DNA of 64,000 nt from Bacillus sp. (in: firmicutes). Lineage in GTDB: Bacteria; Bacillota; Bacilli; Bacillales; JACDOC01. Made by a program: the position numbers and the translations under genes. Shown piece by piece: positions 17,393 through 25,954 of this stretch (position 1 is its first letter; the number at the start of each line of letters is the position of its first letter). The notes under the pieces are model-generated. The model was not told the DNA's origin. It did not search any database and saw only the letters and a program-made list of their open reading frames with translations. The stretch is taken from assembly GCA_017656295.1 (NCBI GenBank), contig JACDOC010000004.1, positions 62,001-126,000 on the forward strand, written 5' to 3'.

Positions 17393-17835
17393 CTATCCTT
17401 CATTTAGCACTCGTTCAATTCGCTTACGAGCATCTGCATTCCACTTCCACCAGCTTGAAAGTGCCGTAATTTCCCTTCTTTATCAAAAACATAGTAGGCA
17501 GGAACATATTGATTTTGGAACGCATCCGTTAGCTTATGTTGGTTATCAACAAAAATCGGTTGAGTAATATCATGCCCCATCGCCATCGCTTCAATGACAT
17601 TTAAATCTAAGTCATCTTCTGAACGAGGCATATGTACGGCAACAACATTTAGCGGTCAACATATTCATCGCGTAACTTATTGACTTCAGGCATCGCTTCT
17701 TTACATAAATGGCAACTTACTGACCAAAAATGAATTAACGTTGGTTTTTCTCCCATTAATTCTCCTTTGATACTTCTCCATTAATCCAAGCTGTCGCCCC
17801 TGTTAATTCAGGCATTGGTTCAGTAGTTTCATCAT
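17393..17835 (-). pseudogene. ykuV: Broken thiol-disulfide oxidoreductase YkuV
   Basis: Joined across frames, the minus strand encodes a thioredoxin-fold protein very close to B. subtilis YkuV: PMPELTGATAWINGEV, LIHFWSVSCHLCKEAMPEV with the CxxC active site, VAVHMPRSEDDLDL, QPIFVDNQHKLTDAF and VPAYYVFDKEG. Four single-base frame changes interrupt it, near 17828, 17757, 17655 and 17415. A proper AAGGAGG site precedes the ATG pair at 17835. The longest open piece (17404-17631) carries the C-terminal half and no active site. Either the gene has recently died or the region is badly sequenced. Confidence 0.85.
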
Positions 17836-17989
17836 TATCTTCCTCCTTGTCATGACCATGTAAAGAAGATCTATGTATATTATATTAAATATATTTTGAT
17901 ATTCATCTTTTATAGTAATTTTAATTTAATTTTCATTATAGATTATCACTTTTTGGTTTTTATCCATACATAAAAAATAGTAGATTCAT

Positions 17990-18018
17990 TTGCATTGATA
18001 GTTAACTTCTAGTAAAAT
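17990..18018 (+). promoter_or_regulatory. Promoter of the gene at 18074
   Basis: TTGCAT and TAAAAT separated by 17 bases, 56 bases upstream of the start codon. Confidence 0.5.
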
Positions 18019-18073
18019 GGCAAAATGTATAGTCTGAACGGAATCAAATATGAAACAAAGAAAGGAGTTCGTG

Positions 18074-18595
18074 ATGTCTTATCCCTCAGTTTGGTTCGTA
18101 AAGGAAAAAAAGAAGGATGCCGACGAGTTACAAAAAGATTTAGATTCATTAGAGTTCCAACTATTTCGTATGCAGGAAAATTTGAAGGAAGTTGCAAAAA
18201 AATATCAAGTACTTGGAATTGACCAAGATAAACATGAAAATTGGGTTGTTGTTTACGGTAAAGATGATGGAAATATTTGTCGAATCATGGTTACAGATAG
18301 TGAAACACCCTATCAAGGAACTTGGGATTTTTCGTTGCATGCCCAATACGAAGATAAGTATACGATCCACATTGACGACATTCGTGGACCAGTCAATAAA
18401 GGATACGGCTCTATATGTATGAACTATTTAAAAGAAATTGCGACCAATCAAAACATTCATACCATTACAGGTGAAATTGCGAAGCGTGATTGGGATCATA
18501 TTGACCGGCTTGTTCATTTTTACGAAAAACATCATTTTCATGTTGAACTTGATGAAAAAAATCAATGTGGCGAAATTATTTGGAACAATGAATAA
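18074..18595 (+). CDS. GNAT-fold acetyltransferase-like protein
   Basis: A 173-residue protein. The first 50 residues are charged and helical, possibly a short coiled coil (ADELQKDLDSLEFQLFRMQENLKEVAKKY). The C-terminal half (GPVNKGYGSICMNYLKEIA, then IDRLVHFYEKHHFHV) has the GxG acetyl-CoA loop and the final GNAT helix-strand pair. Substrate unknown. AAAGGAG places the start at 18074 rather than 18050. A promoter-like pair lies upstream and a terminator directly behind, so it is monocistronic. Confidence 0.65.
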   Translation: MSYPSVWFVKEKKKDADELQKDLDSLEFQLFRMQENLKEVAKKYQVLGIDQDKHENWVVVYGKDDGNICRIMVTDSETPYQGTWDFSLHAQYEDKYTIHIDDIRGPVNKGYGSICMNYLKEIATNQNIHTITGEIAKRDWDHIDRLVHFYEKHHFHVELDEKNQCGEIIWNNE

Positions 18596-18626
18596 AAAGG
18601 AGTCCAAAACATGGGCTCCTTTTTCT
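18594..18626 (+). terminator. Terminator
   Basis: AAAAAGGAGTCC pairs with GGGCTCCTTTTT, overlapping the stop codon of the preceding gene. Confidence 0.85.
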
Positions 18627-18650
18627 TAATGGTATAAGTGCACTTTTAGT

Positions 18651-18833
18651 TTATATTTTTTGCCTTTTTTGATTGACAAATAGTTGCATCAAAATAGAAA
18701 GAAAACCTATAATGGCGGAAATGACGGCAAATATCGGTTTTCCTAATTGAATGAAGAAAAACGTCATCGTTAATAAACCTAATGAAATCACAAATAAAAA
18801 TATCCGTGTACCGATGATATAACTTTTTTCCAT
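18651..18833 (-). CDS. Small two-span membrane protein
   Basis: A 60-residue protein with two hydrophobic segments (IFLFVISLGLLTMTFFFI and AVISAIIGFLSILMQLFV) and a basic end (NQKRQKI). AAAGGAGG six bases before the ATG at 18833 makes this the start; an upstream ATG at 18851 overlaps the site. I do not recognise the family. It lies between sbcC, on the same strand upstream in sequence order but with a 92-base gap, and a convergent gene. Confidence 0.55.
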   Translation of the reverse strand: MEKSYIIGTRIFLFVISLGLLTMTFFFIQLGKPIFAVISAIIGFLSILMQLFVNQKRQKI

Positions 18834-18925
18834 CGGTTGCCTCCTTTCCATCTAAAAACGACTACCTTCGATTTCATGGATTCCAACGCCTGCTAATGAT
18901 ACATCTTCTAGCCTTCTGTGAGAGA

Positions 18926-21900
18926 TTAATGAAAGATAAATTCCGTTCGACTTCCTTCTTTTGTTGCAATTACTTCTAACCGAGCGTCAATCCGCTCCTT
19001 TAATTCAGGCACATGGGAGATAATCCCAACTAAGCGGCCACTTTGTTGAATGTCCATTAACGATTCAACGGCTTGGTCTAGCGATTCCGGATCCAACGTA
19101 CCAAATCCTTCATCAATAAACATCGTTTCTAACGACACACCGCCAGCATATTGTTGAACCACTTCTGATAAACCAAGAGCTAACGCAAGCGATGCTTTAA
19201 AGCTTTCTCCACCTGATAGTGTTTTTACATGTCGTTGTTGCCCTGTATACTGGTCAAATACTAATATTTCTAAACCGCTCTGAACATTTCCTTTGGAGCG
19301 GTCCGTTTTACGAAGAAGTTGATACCGGCCACTCGTCATCTTGCGGAGTCGTTCATTTGCAACGAGTAATATTTCGTCTAAAAACGCAGCTAATACAAAT
19401 CGTTCAAACGTCATTCGGTAACGATTTTGTCCTTTCGTAATATCAGCTAAATGCCCGATTAGTTGAAAAGATACTTCCATTTGTTGCATTTGTTCGCGAA
19501 GTTTTTTGAGTTTTTCCCCTACCTTTTCATTATGTTCTTTTCTTACTAACATCGATGTATACTGTTCGCTATATTGTTCGATTTCTTGAACAATTTGCGT
19601 TAGTTTTTCGTCAATTGCCTTGACATTAGGCTTGTCCACATTTTTAACTAATTCAGAAACTTCTTTTAAGCGATCATCAACTGACGTCAGTCGTTCCCAA
19701 TATGCACGAACTGTTGTTTCCATTTCCTTTCGTTCGGCTTCTGTTTTTTTCGCCTTTTCATACGCTTGATAGGAAGTGAATCCTTGTTCTTCTAATTGTT
19801 TTTTGAACAGTTCTCTTTCGTGTTGTAATGATTGTTCACGGCTTTGAATATGTTTTTTGATCTCTTGTTTTCTAGCTTCATCTGCTGATACTGCTTCCTT
19901 CCACTGCTGTACTTGTTCTTTTGTCTGTTCTAAATGGCGTTCGTACGTTTGAAGGTCTTCCTGAATCTTTTCATATCGTGAGTAAAAAGCTTCTTTTGTG
20001 CGTAAATGTTCTGGTAAAGAGTTTTCCATCGATTGAACTTGCGCTTTACATTCCATGTATTGATGATACCACTCTTCCCGTTGCTGTTGGATGTTCTCGA
20101 GTCGGGCGGTCAGTTGTTCATATGTCTGTTTCCAATGGTCTAATTGTCCCATTTTGGCTTGAATTTCTTCTAATTTAAATGCGATTTCTTTTAAGCGACC
20201 TTCCATCGTTTCTTGGTCACTTAATCGTATTTGCATCCATTCATCAAGTTCCCATGTCTTAGCCTCAGGATCTTGCTCATACACATCTCGTTGAATTTCT
20301 TGTAAAGATGTTTGGATACGAATATGTTCTGTTCTCAATTCAGACACTTGGTGCTCCACTTGGCGTATTTCTTCTTCCCGACGTTTTAATTGTTCAACGG
20401 CTGCCTCTATATCCTCTTCTTTTGGCACACTCTTATCACCTGTTGCTGGAAGCGGGTGATGCACGGAACCGCATACTGGGCATGGCTCGCCTTCTTCAAG
20501 ATGAGCAGCTAGAAGGCTGGCTTGTCCTTTTTTCCACTCGGTTTGTAGCCGTTCTACAAGTTGTTGATCATCCTTGCGCACACGTTCTAATTGAGCAAGT
20601 AATCCCAATTTCTTTTCTAATTGTTTGGAAATCGAATGGTCTTCTTGAATCAATTGTTGAAGTCGCTTTCCCTTCGTTAACGTATGGTACAATTGTTGTC
20701 TTTTGTTGGAGAGTTCCAGCTTTTCTAGTTGCAGGGAACTTACTTCTTTCTCATATAGGGTGGCGTCATGTATTTTTCCTTCAACCAATTGTAATTGTTT
20801 TAACGTTTCTTGTTCTTCGTTCACTTTCTCTTTCCATTGCTTTTCTACAGCGAAAAATTTCTGTTTCGTTTCTTCAAGCTTTTTTACATAAGGTAATAGG
20901 TTCTCTAACCTTCCTTTTTCTTCACTTAATGCTTTATATGTAGGTTCTTTCTCCTTTAACACGTTCAGTTTTTCAATTGCCTGTTGCAACATCTTTTTTC
21001 TGTTTTCCCACTCAACGTTACTTTTTTTTAGTTGAAGAAGTTGCTCATCAATTTCTGTTCGAATTTTTTTGCATAATTGTTCTTGAGTTTGTAACGTTTG
21101 GGCACGATAAGCTTGCTCAATTTGTTGTTCAAGTTGGCGAATGGTTGGTTGTTTTTGTTCTAATTGATGTTTTTCTTGTTCGAGCTTTTCTTTTAAATGA
21201 AATTGTTGAACAATGGCTTGTGCTTCAAATTTTTTCTTCTGCCACATGTCGCGTTCATTTTCTTTATCCTTTCTCATTTTAGAAAGATTCGTTAATTGTC
21301 CCTGCATCCATTCGATTTCTTCCACAAGCCACTTCTCCCATTCCGGGTGATGAATCGCCCCTTCTTGGACGACTTGTTGTAACCCTTCATGGTGAAGAAC
21401 ATGCAAGCTTTTTAATGCATCCATTTGTTCTGTATGTTTTTGTTCAACCTTTGATTTTAGTTCATTTGCTTTTTCTTTTAGCTTTTCTTCCATTTTTTTA
21501 TAGATTTCGGTGTGAAAAAGGCGCTGTAAAATCGTTTCTTTATCTTTACTATCAGACACTAGTAGTTTTCGAAATTCTCCTTGAGGAATCATCACGATTT
21601 GCCGGAACTGATTTGCATCAAGTTGAATAAGATCCATTATTTTTTCATCCACTTCTCGAACGTTTCCAGCGATTAAAATATCCTCTCCATTTTCATTCCG
21701 TTCATAAAGCTCAGCCCGGGCGTTAACGATTGTATACCCATCCCCTCTTGCCTTTTTCTTTTGTTGTTGAGGTGATCGCCAAATCCGATACGTTTTTCCA
21801 CGAAGGGTAAACGTTAAAGAGACTTCCGTCGGTACATCATCTTTTGCAAAATGGCTCCGTAAATCTGATCCAGCCCGGTCAGCACCACTAGCTTTCCCAT

Positions 21901-22057
21901 AAATAGCGAACGAAATGCCGTCAAAAATTGTTGTTTTCCCTGCCCCTGTTTTACCTGAGATGACAAACATCGTCCGATTTCCTAGCTTTCGAAAATCAAT
22001 CGTTTCGGTACCAGCGTATGGACCAAACGCTTGCATCGTCAATTCAAGCGGTCTCAT
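18926..22057 (-). CDS. sbcC: Nuclease SbcCD subunit C
   Basis: A 1043-residue SMC/Rad50-like ATPase. Walker A (GKTGAGKTT) lies near residue 38, two long coiled coils flank a zinc hook (PCPVCGSVHHPLP) near residue 500, and the C-terminal lobe has the signature LSGGESFKASLALALG and Walker B MFIDEGFGTLD. With SbcD it forms a complex that cuts DNA hairpins and protein-blocked ends during repair. The start overlaps the sbcD stop by four bases (ATGA). The pair is likely LexA-controlled through the box at 23283. Confidence 0.97.
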   Translation of the reverse strand: MRPLELTMQAFGPYAGTETIDFRKLGNRTMFVISGKTGAGKTTIFDGISFAIYGKASGADRAGSDLRSHFAKDDVPTEVSLTFTLRGKTYRIWRSPQQQKKKARGDGYTIVNARAELYERNENGEDILIAGNVREVDEKIMDLIQLDANQFRQIVMIPQGEFRKLLVSDSKDKETILQRLFHTEIYKKMEEKLKEKANELKSKVEQKHTEQMDALKSLHVLHHEGLQQVVQEGAIHHPEWEKWLVEEIEWMQGQLTNLSKMRKDKENERDMWQKKKFEAQAIVQQFHLKEKLEQEKHQLEQKQPTIRQLEQQIEQAYRAQTLQTQEQLCKKIRTEIDEQLLQLKKSNVEWENRKKMLQQAIEKLNVLKEKEPTYKALSEEKGRLENLLPYVKKLEETKQKFFAVEKQWKEKVNEEQETLKQLQLVEGKIHDATLYEKEVSSLQLEKLELSNKRQQLYHTLTKGKRLQQLIQEDHSISKQLEKKLGLLAQLERVRKDDQQLVERLQTEWKKGQASLLAAHLEEGEPCPVCGSVHHPLPATGDKSVPKEEDIEAAVEQLKRREEEIRQVEHQVSELRTEHIRIQTSLQEIQRDVYEQDPEAKTWELDEWMQIRLSDQETMEGRLKEIAFKLEEIQAKMGQLDHWKQTYEQLTARLENIQQQREEWYHQYMECKAQVQSMENSLPEHLRTKEAFYSRYEKIQEDLQTYERHLEQTKEQVQQWKEAVSADEARKQEIKKHIQSREQSLQHERELFKKQLEEQGFTSYQAYEKAKKTEAERKEMETTVRAYWERLTSVDDRLKEVSELVKNVDKPNVKAIDEKLTQIVQEIEQYSEQYTSMLVRKEHNEKVGEKLKKLREQMQQMEVSFQLIGHLADITKGQNRYRMTFERFVLAAFLDEILLVANERLRKMTSGRYQLLRKTDRSKGNVQSGLEILVFDQYTGQQRHVKTLSGGESFKASLALALGLSEVVQQYAGGVSLETMFIDEGFGTLDPESLDQAVESLMDIQQSGRLVGIISHVPELKERIDARLEVIATKEGSRTEFIFH

Positions 22058-23196
22058 AGGAATGCTTCCTCCTTTTTCACTTCGTCAATGATTTGAATCA
22101 TGGCGTCCCTTTCTTGTTCAGATAATTCCGTCATAGTCATTTCCTCATAAAATTGAGCAAACAAATCAAATTCTGACTTTTTCTCCTGAGAATGGGAATG
22201 TAGATTTGAAGAAAGTTTCTGTTGGCGTTCTAATTTACGTTCAAGGTGAAGCACATTAGGATACACTTGACGGAGTTTTTGTATAGGGTCAATCAGAGCT
22301 CCTTCATCTAATAAGGTGATTTTTAAATAATCTTCCACTTGTTGTGTTTGATAAAAAGATGGATCCAACAATTCTTCTAAATATCCTTCAATCTCTCGTA
22401 AATCTCGTTTCGGTGTTAATGTACGTTCATTTATTAGTAGATTCCCACCATCATCAATTTCAACGATACTAATGCTTTTTCTTTGTTTTGCCTCAGAAAA
22501 CGAATATTTTAACAACGAGCCGGAATAACGGATTGAGTCATGACGGATCGCGTCTGGGCTATGTAAATGTCCTAGTGCCGTATAGGTAAAAGGAGAAAAT
22601 ACATCTTGGTGGACACATCCACTCCCTCCAACGGATAAGATCCGTTCTGAATCGGTTGTTTTTCCACCTAAAACAAACGCATGCCCAATCAATACGTTTG
22701 GTTCGTTCGGATTCATCGTTGATTCAATCTCTCCAACGATCCGTTGCATCGCATCTTGGTGTGAATGGATCGATTCATCTTCGAACAGCTGTCTAACGAC
22801 GCCTGGTTCTGCATAAGGAACTAAATAGAAATTGACTCCGTTCATCCGAACAGGTTCTAATGTCCGTTCGATTTTTCCGCTTAAGTACAACTTGTGATGC
22901 CGGTACCACGCCGAACCAAAAGAGAGGCGCTCCGCACTATCATGATTACCAGCAATCGCTAAAATCGGAACTGTTAATTCAACGTTGATTCGATAAAAAA
23001 CTTCATTTAATAGTTCAACCGCTTCTGTTGGTGGAACCGAACGATCATATAAATCTCCAGCCACAATGACTGCATCTGGTTGTTCTTCCGCCACAAGTTG
23101 AACGAATTGGTCTAAGACAACTCGTTGTTCTTCCGTCATGTATAGTCCGTGAACGAGCTTTCCTAAATGCCAATCGGCTGTATGAATAAATTTCAT
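22054..23196 (-). CDS. sbcD: Nuclease SbcCD subunit D
   Basis: A 380-residue Mre11-like nuclease. All phosphoesterase motifs are visible: ADWHLGK, AGDLYDRSVPP, GNHDSAERL, IGHAF and LGHLHSPD. It supplies the metal-dependent nuclease activity of the SbcCD complex. It is the first gene of the sbcDC operon, with a promoter and LexA box upstream. In B. subtilis the pair follows addAB; addAB is absent here, so the operon has a separate control region. Confidence 0.97.
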   Translation of the reverse strand: MKFIHTADWHLGKLVHGLYMTEEQRVVLDQFVQLVAEEQPDAVIVAGDLYDRSVPPTEAVELLNEVFYRINVELTVPILAIAGNHDSAERLSFGSAWYRHHKLYLSGKIERTLEPVRMNGVNFYLVPYAEPGVVRQLFEDESIHSHQDAMQRIVGEIESTMNPNEPNVLIGHAFVLGGKTTDSERILSVGGSGCVHQDVFSPFTYTALGHLHSPDAIRHDSIRYSGSLLKYSFSEAKQRKSISIVEIDDGGNLLINERTLTPKRDLREIEGYLEELLDPSFYQTQQVEDYLKITLLDEGALIDPIQKLRQVYPNVLHLERKLERQQKLSSNLHSHSQEKKSEFDLFAQFYEEMTMTELSEQERDAMIQIIDEVKKEEAFL

Positions 23197-23282
23197 TCTA
23201 GTACTCTCCCTTCTTTACTACTATTTTATAATAACCATTCGATAGTTCCATACGGTCGTAAATAGTTATGTACAAAGAAATT

Positions 23283-23296
23283 CGAACATTTGTTCT
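23283..23296. promoter_or_regulatory. LexA (SOS) box upstream of sbcDC
   Basis: The 14-mer CGAACATTTGTTCT matches the Bacillus LexA consensus CGAAC-N4-GTTCG except for the last base. It lies directly downstream of the minus-strand TATAAT at 23300-23305 and 87 bases before the sbcD start. Confidence 0.75.
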
Positions 23297-23299
23297 AAT

Positions 23300-23328
23300 T
23301 ATACCTATTGATCAACGAAATGACTACA
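23300..23328 (-). promoter_or_regulatory. Promoter of sbcDC
   Basis: On the minus strand TAGTCA and TATAAT are separated by 17 bases, with the LexA box overlapping the expected transcription start. Confidence 0.6.
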
Positions 23329-23392
23329 CATTTTTTGGAAACATATGTTATGATTTAGCAATGAGATGACAATTTATCACCAGGAGGGAACT

Positions 23393-23995
23393 ATGTATCG
23401 ATTTGCAAAAACGATTCTGGTATTCCTACTAAAAATATTTCGTATTCAATATCAGGTGGTTTATCGCGAGCGGATTCCTAAATCGGGTCCATTTGTAGCC
23501 GTATGTACCCATCGCACATGGCTGGATATTCTTTTCCTTGCTCTAGCTCTGTATCCTCAACCTATTCATTTTATGGCAAAACAAGAACTTTTTCAAAATA
23601 AGTTCATAGGTAAATTGTTAACATCCTTGCATGCATTTCCGGTCAATAGAAACAATCCCGGACCAGGTGTGATGAAAAATTCCATTAAACGTTTAAAAGA
23701 TGGCCATATTGTAGGCATCTTTCCCTCTGGAACACGAACAATGGAGAATAATTCACTAAAAAAAGGAGCGGCTTGGATTGCGAACAAAGCAAATGTCCCC
23801 ATATTACCTGCGGTATATCATGGCCCACTTAGTTGGAGACAGCTTGTGAGAGAAAAAAAGATTACCATTTTAATCTGTGAACCAATAGACTTAAAACAAT
23901 ATGATGAACAAAAAGACATTGTGCAATATGCAACACAAAAAATTAATGATTCATTCATAAAATTAGAAAACGAATGGAATCGTTCGTCCCATTAA
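23393..23995 (+). CDS. plsC: 1-acylglycerol-3-phosphate acyltransferase (PlsC family)
   Basis: A 200-residue lysophospholipid acyltransferase. The catalytic HX4D motif appears as HRTWLDILF near residue 37 and the substrate motif as FPSGTRT near 108. An N-terminal hydrophobic segment anchors it to the membrane, where it acylates lysophosphatidic acid. CAGGAGGG sets the start at 23393; the frame extended to 23366 has no site. It is divergent from sbcD. Other PlsC paralogues may exist, so the precise substrate is open. Confidence 0.87.
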   Translation: MYRFAKTILVFLLKIFRIQYQVVYRERIPKSGPFVAVCTHRTWLDILFLALALYPQPIHFMAKQELFQNKFIGKLLTSLHAFPVNRNNPGPGVMKNSIKRLKDGHIVGIFPSGTRTMENNSLKKGAAWIANKANVPILPAVYHGPLSWRQLVREKKITILICEPIDLKQYDEQKDIVQYATQKINDSFIKLENEWNRSSH

Positions 23996-24035
23996 CATCC
24001 TAAAAAGTCTCCACTTAAAATATTTTACAACCAAA

Positions 24036-24078
24036 ACAACCCCTCAGAATAGCTGGAAGCTATCTGGGGGGTTGTATT
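24036..24078 (+). terminator. Hairpin after plsC, probable terminator
   Basis: ACAACCCC..AGCT pairs with AGCT..GGGGGGTTGT in a long stem with a small loop; the following T-run is weak. Confidence 0.55.
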
Positions 24079-24177
24079 AGTTTAAACATTCAAGATTCCG
24101 GGCACTTACCCATACACATTTTTCTTTATTACATATGATGATGATGTAATTAGATTTTATGAGGAGGAGACAAATTT

Positions 24178-24288
24178 ATGGCTGACGGAAAAGGTGGATT
24201 TTACGGAGGCGGATTTGCGCTAATAGTTGTGTTATTCATTTTACTCATTATTGTTGGATCTAGCTACATCGGATACGGCTTCAATTAA
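24178..24288 (+). CDS. YjcZ-family sporulation peptide (first copy)
   Basis: A 36-residue peptide beginning MADGKGGFYGGGFALIVVLF, a single glycine-flanked membrane helix, ending in YIGYGFN. This is the pattern of the YjcZ family of small sporulation-associated membrane peptides. GAGGAGGAG precedes the ATG. It is followed 33 bases later by a second member of the family, so the two are probably co-transcribed. It is too short for standard ORF lists. Confidence 0.88.
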   Translation: MADGKGGFYGGGFALIVVLFILLIIVGSSYIGYGFN

Positions 24289-24321
24289 TCATTTGTATGA
24301 ATGAAATAAGGGGTGATATAC

Positions 24322-24447
24322 ATGCATTACGGATATTATGGGTCCTGCGGTGGGTTTGGATATGGCCGCTATGCAGGCGGATTTGCGCTCATCGTTGTAT
24401 TGTTTATCTTGTTAATCATTATCGGAGCCATCGGGTTCGGGTATTAA
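24322..24447 (+). CDS. YjcZ-family sporulation peptide (second copy)
   Basis: A 41-residue peptide with a Gly/Tyr-rich start (MHYGYYGSCGGFGYGRY) followed by the same helix as its neighbour (AGGFALIVVLFILLIIIG). The start has an AGGGGTG site. The shared helix at DNA level (GGCGGATTTGCGCT in both) suggests tandem duplication with a diverged N-terminus. A strong terminator follows. Confidence 0.87.
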   Translation: MHYGYYGSCGGFGYGRYAGGFALIVVLFILLIIIGAIGFGY

Positions 24448-24454
24448 GTGGGCA

Positions 24455-24499
24455 AACAGAGGAGATTGTAATAAGTCTCTCCTCTGTTCATTTTTTTTT
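24455..24499 (+). terminator. Terminator after the YjcZ pair
   Basis: AACAGAGGAGA pairs with TCTCCTCTGTT, followed by nine T. Confidence 0.9.
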
Positions 24500-24510
24500 G
24501 CTCACGTTTT

Positions 24511-24795
24511 TTAAAAAAACGCGAAAGGGATTAAGGAAAATGCGATAATCGCACCGAGAGCAATTCCAATGGCCGCTCCAAATGCAAATCTTCTTCGAAA
24601 GAACGGACGCCCAAAGCGACGGTAACCTAACCCATAACCGAAACCTCTTGGCACAGCAGGTCGAATAGGACGAATAAACACGTGTGTACGACTTACCCGA
24701 TGAATCACTCCTCGATGAACTCGTCCAAACCGATCCCGAATTTGTACCATCCTGCCGATATTTCTTGCACAAAGATGATGATAATATTGTGACAC
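24511..24795 (-). CDS. Conserved small basic protein with C-terminal membrane helix
   Basis: A 94-residue protein, starting at GTG with GGGAG eight bases upstream. The N-terminal part (SQYYHHLCARNIGRMVQIRDRFG) is followed by a short beta-like region (RGVIHRVSRTHVFIRPI), an Arg/Gly/Phe-rich linker and one hydrophobic helix (GAAIGIALGAIIAFSLIPF). Layout and neighbours suggest a spore- or surface-associated protein, but I do not recognise a named family. It converges with the YjcZ pair and lies downstream of the yvrJ-DUF2922-DUF1659 cluster. Confidence 0.65.
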   Translation of the reverse strand: MSQYYHHLCARNIGRMVQIRDRFGRVHRGVIHRVSRTHVFIRPIRPAVPRGFGYGLGYRRFGRPFFRRRFAFGAAIGIALGAIIAFSLIPFAFF

Positions 24796-24918
24796 GAGAA
24801 ACACTCCCTTATAAAAATTAACCACCTCTTTAATAAACTATGTGACAGGTACGTATTTGGACAAAGTCATTCGCGGAATTTGTCCATTTAATACGATTTT
24901 TAGTCATTGAACATGTAT

Positions 24919-25065
24919 TTAATTCCATATCCCTTTTAAACGATCAGGTAAACTTTGAATCGATTGATTCACAGCTTCAAGTTTCGTTTCAATACGATAC
25001 AGCAAATAAAAACTGACAAAAATCGGAAAACTCACTTCACTTATAATATTCATCCATTCGTTCAT
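24919..25065 (-). CDS. YvrJ family protein
   Basis: A 48-residue peptide: an N-terminal membrane helix (FPIFVSFYLLYR) followed by IETKLEAVNQSIQSLPDRL, which is the YvrJ family pattern. GGAGGGAG stands upstream of the ATG. It follows DUF2922 and DUF1659 genes on the same strand; the three families are regularly found together in Bacillaceae, but what the trio does is unknown. Confidence 0.87.
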   Translation of the reverse strand: MNEWMNIISEVSFPIFVSFYLLYRIETKLEAVNQSIQSLPDRLKGIWN

Positions 25066-25085
25066 CGATACTCCCTCCTATGAGA

Positions 25086-25118
25086 CAAAAGGGACAAAGC
25101 AGGATTCGCCTTGTCCCT
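25086..25118 (-). terminator. Terminator between DUF2922 and yvrJ-like genes
   Basis: GGGACAAGGC pairs with GCTTTGTCCC (wobble), followed on the minus strand by TTTTGTCT. It may be partial, allowing some read-through into the YvrJ gene. Confidence 0.7.
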
Positions 25119-25125
25119 TCTATGA

Positions 25126-25344
25126 TTATTCCACCGTTACTTCTGTCACATTGCGTTCGACAACGCGGGCGCCTTCTATGGAAGCGAGCGGACCAGACGG
25201 TGTTAAAAAGGCATCCGATTGAATAATTTGATCCATCGACTGTTTCACTTGAATGGAGTCGACGGGTTCAATTGGTTCATCTACTGATATCGTCACCTTT
25301 TTTCCTTCGCTAGTTAAAAATTGTAGTTCTAAAGATTTAGCCAT
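25126..25344 (-). CDS. DUF2922 family protein
   Basis: A 72-residue protein with the family start (KSLELQFLTSEGKKVTISVDEP) and a beta-rich end (GARVVERNVTEVTVE). Function unknown. A GAGGAGG site precedes the ATG. It lies 43 bases after the DUF1659 gene and shares with it the typical pairing of these two small families. Confidence 0.87.
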   Translation of the reverse strand: MAKSLELQFLTSEGKKVTISVDEPIEPVDSIQVKQSMDQIIQSDAFLTPSGPLASIEGARVVERNVTEVTVE

Positions 25345-25387
25345 CTTTATCCTCCTCTCTTTCTATTTACCTATTATTCTTTAATAA

Positions 25388-25603
25388 TTAAACGATGTTG
25401 TAGCGATCTTCTCGATTGATGCCGACAAGCGGACGAGTTGAAAGAGCACTAATGGCATTGGCTGCTTGAAACAATTGGTCAGCAGTAGCCGCTTCATTGA
25501 CATTGGCATACGTTTTTGTTTTATAAATGACGTTCCCTTCTTCATCCGTTCCCGCCTCAAATACGAGACGAAGCTTCGTATTTTCTAGTAATGCTTGTGC
25601 CAT
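25388..25603 (-). CDS. DUF1659 family protein
   Basis: A 71-residue protein (LRLVFEAGTDEEGNVIYKTKTY, then ATADQLFQAANAISAL), the DUF1659 pattern. GGGGGTGA upstream of the ATG at 25603 sets the start; the open frame continues upstream into repeat copy D and is not coding there. It is the first gene of the DUF1659-DUF2922-yvrJ cluster. Function unknown. Confidence 0.87.
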   Translation of the reverse strand: MAQALLENTKLRLVFEAGTDEEGNVIYKTKTYANVNEAATADQLFQAANAISALSTRPLVGINREDRYNIV

Positions 25604-25672
25604 ATCTTCACCCCCTTCGCCTTTTATATAGGGAGAAGGTAGAGGATTGGTTACCATTTTTCTTAAAAAGTA

Positions 25673-25848
25673 GGCTATGTTATATTTCATTGTTGAATTT
25701 TAGCAAGTTGTTCACACGGCGGCGACTCCTGCGGGAACAAGAAGCCGCAAGACCCATACTTGAGCGTAGCGAGGGAAGCGGCTTGCCCGCGGAAAGCGTC
25801 CGACACAAGCGAAATGTATAAATATCAACAGTATCATTTAACAGAGCC
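25673..25848 (-). repeat. Dispersed intergenic repeat, copy D
   Basis: A full copy, 176 bp, with ends GGCTATGTTA and TAACAGAGCC that form an imperfect terminal inverted repeat. Confidence 0.9.
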
Positions 25849-25954
25849 AAAAAATAAAAAAAGACTCCTCAACGTTTTATCCAGACCCGAATGATAAAAA
25901 AAGGAGAATACATATTCCATGTCTAAAGGACGTTTCCATACCACATCTTAGGTG

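Noticed and set aside
20308-20943. A 211-residue open frame on the plus strand inside sbcC
   Set aside because: It mirrors the coiled-coil codons of sbcC, has no ribosome site and is very hydrophobic only because it is the antisense of a charged coil.
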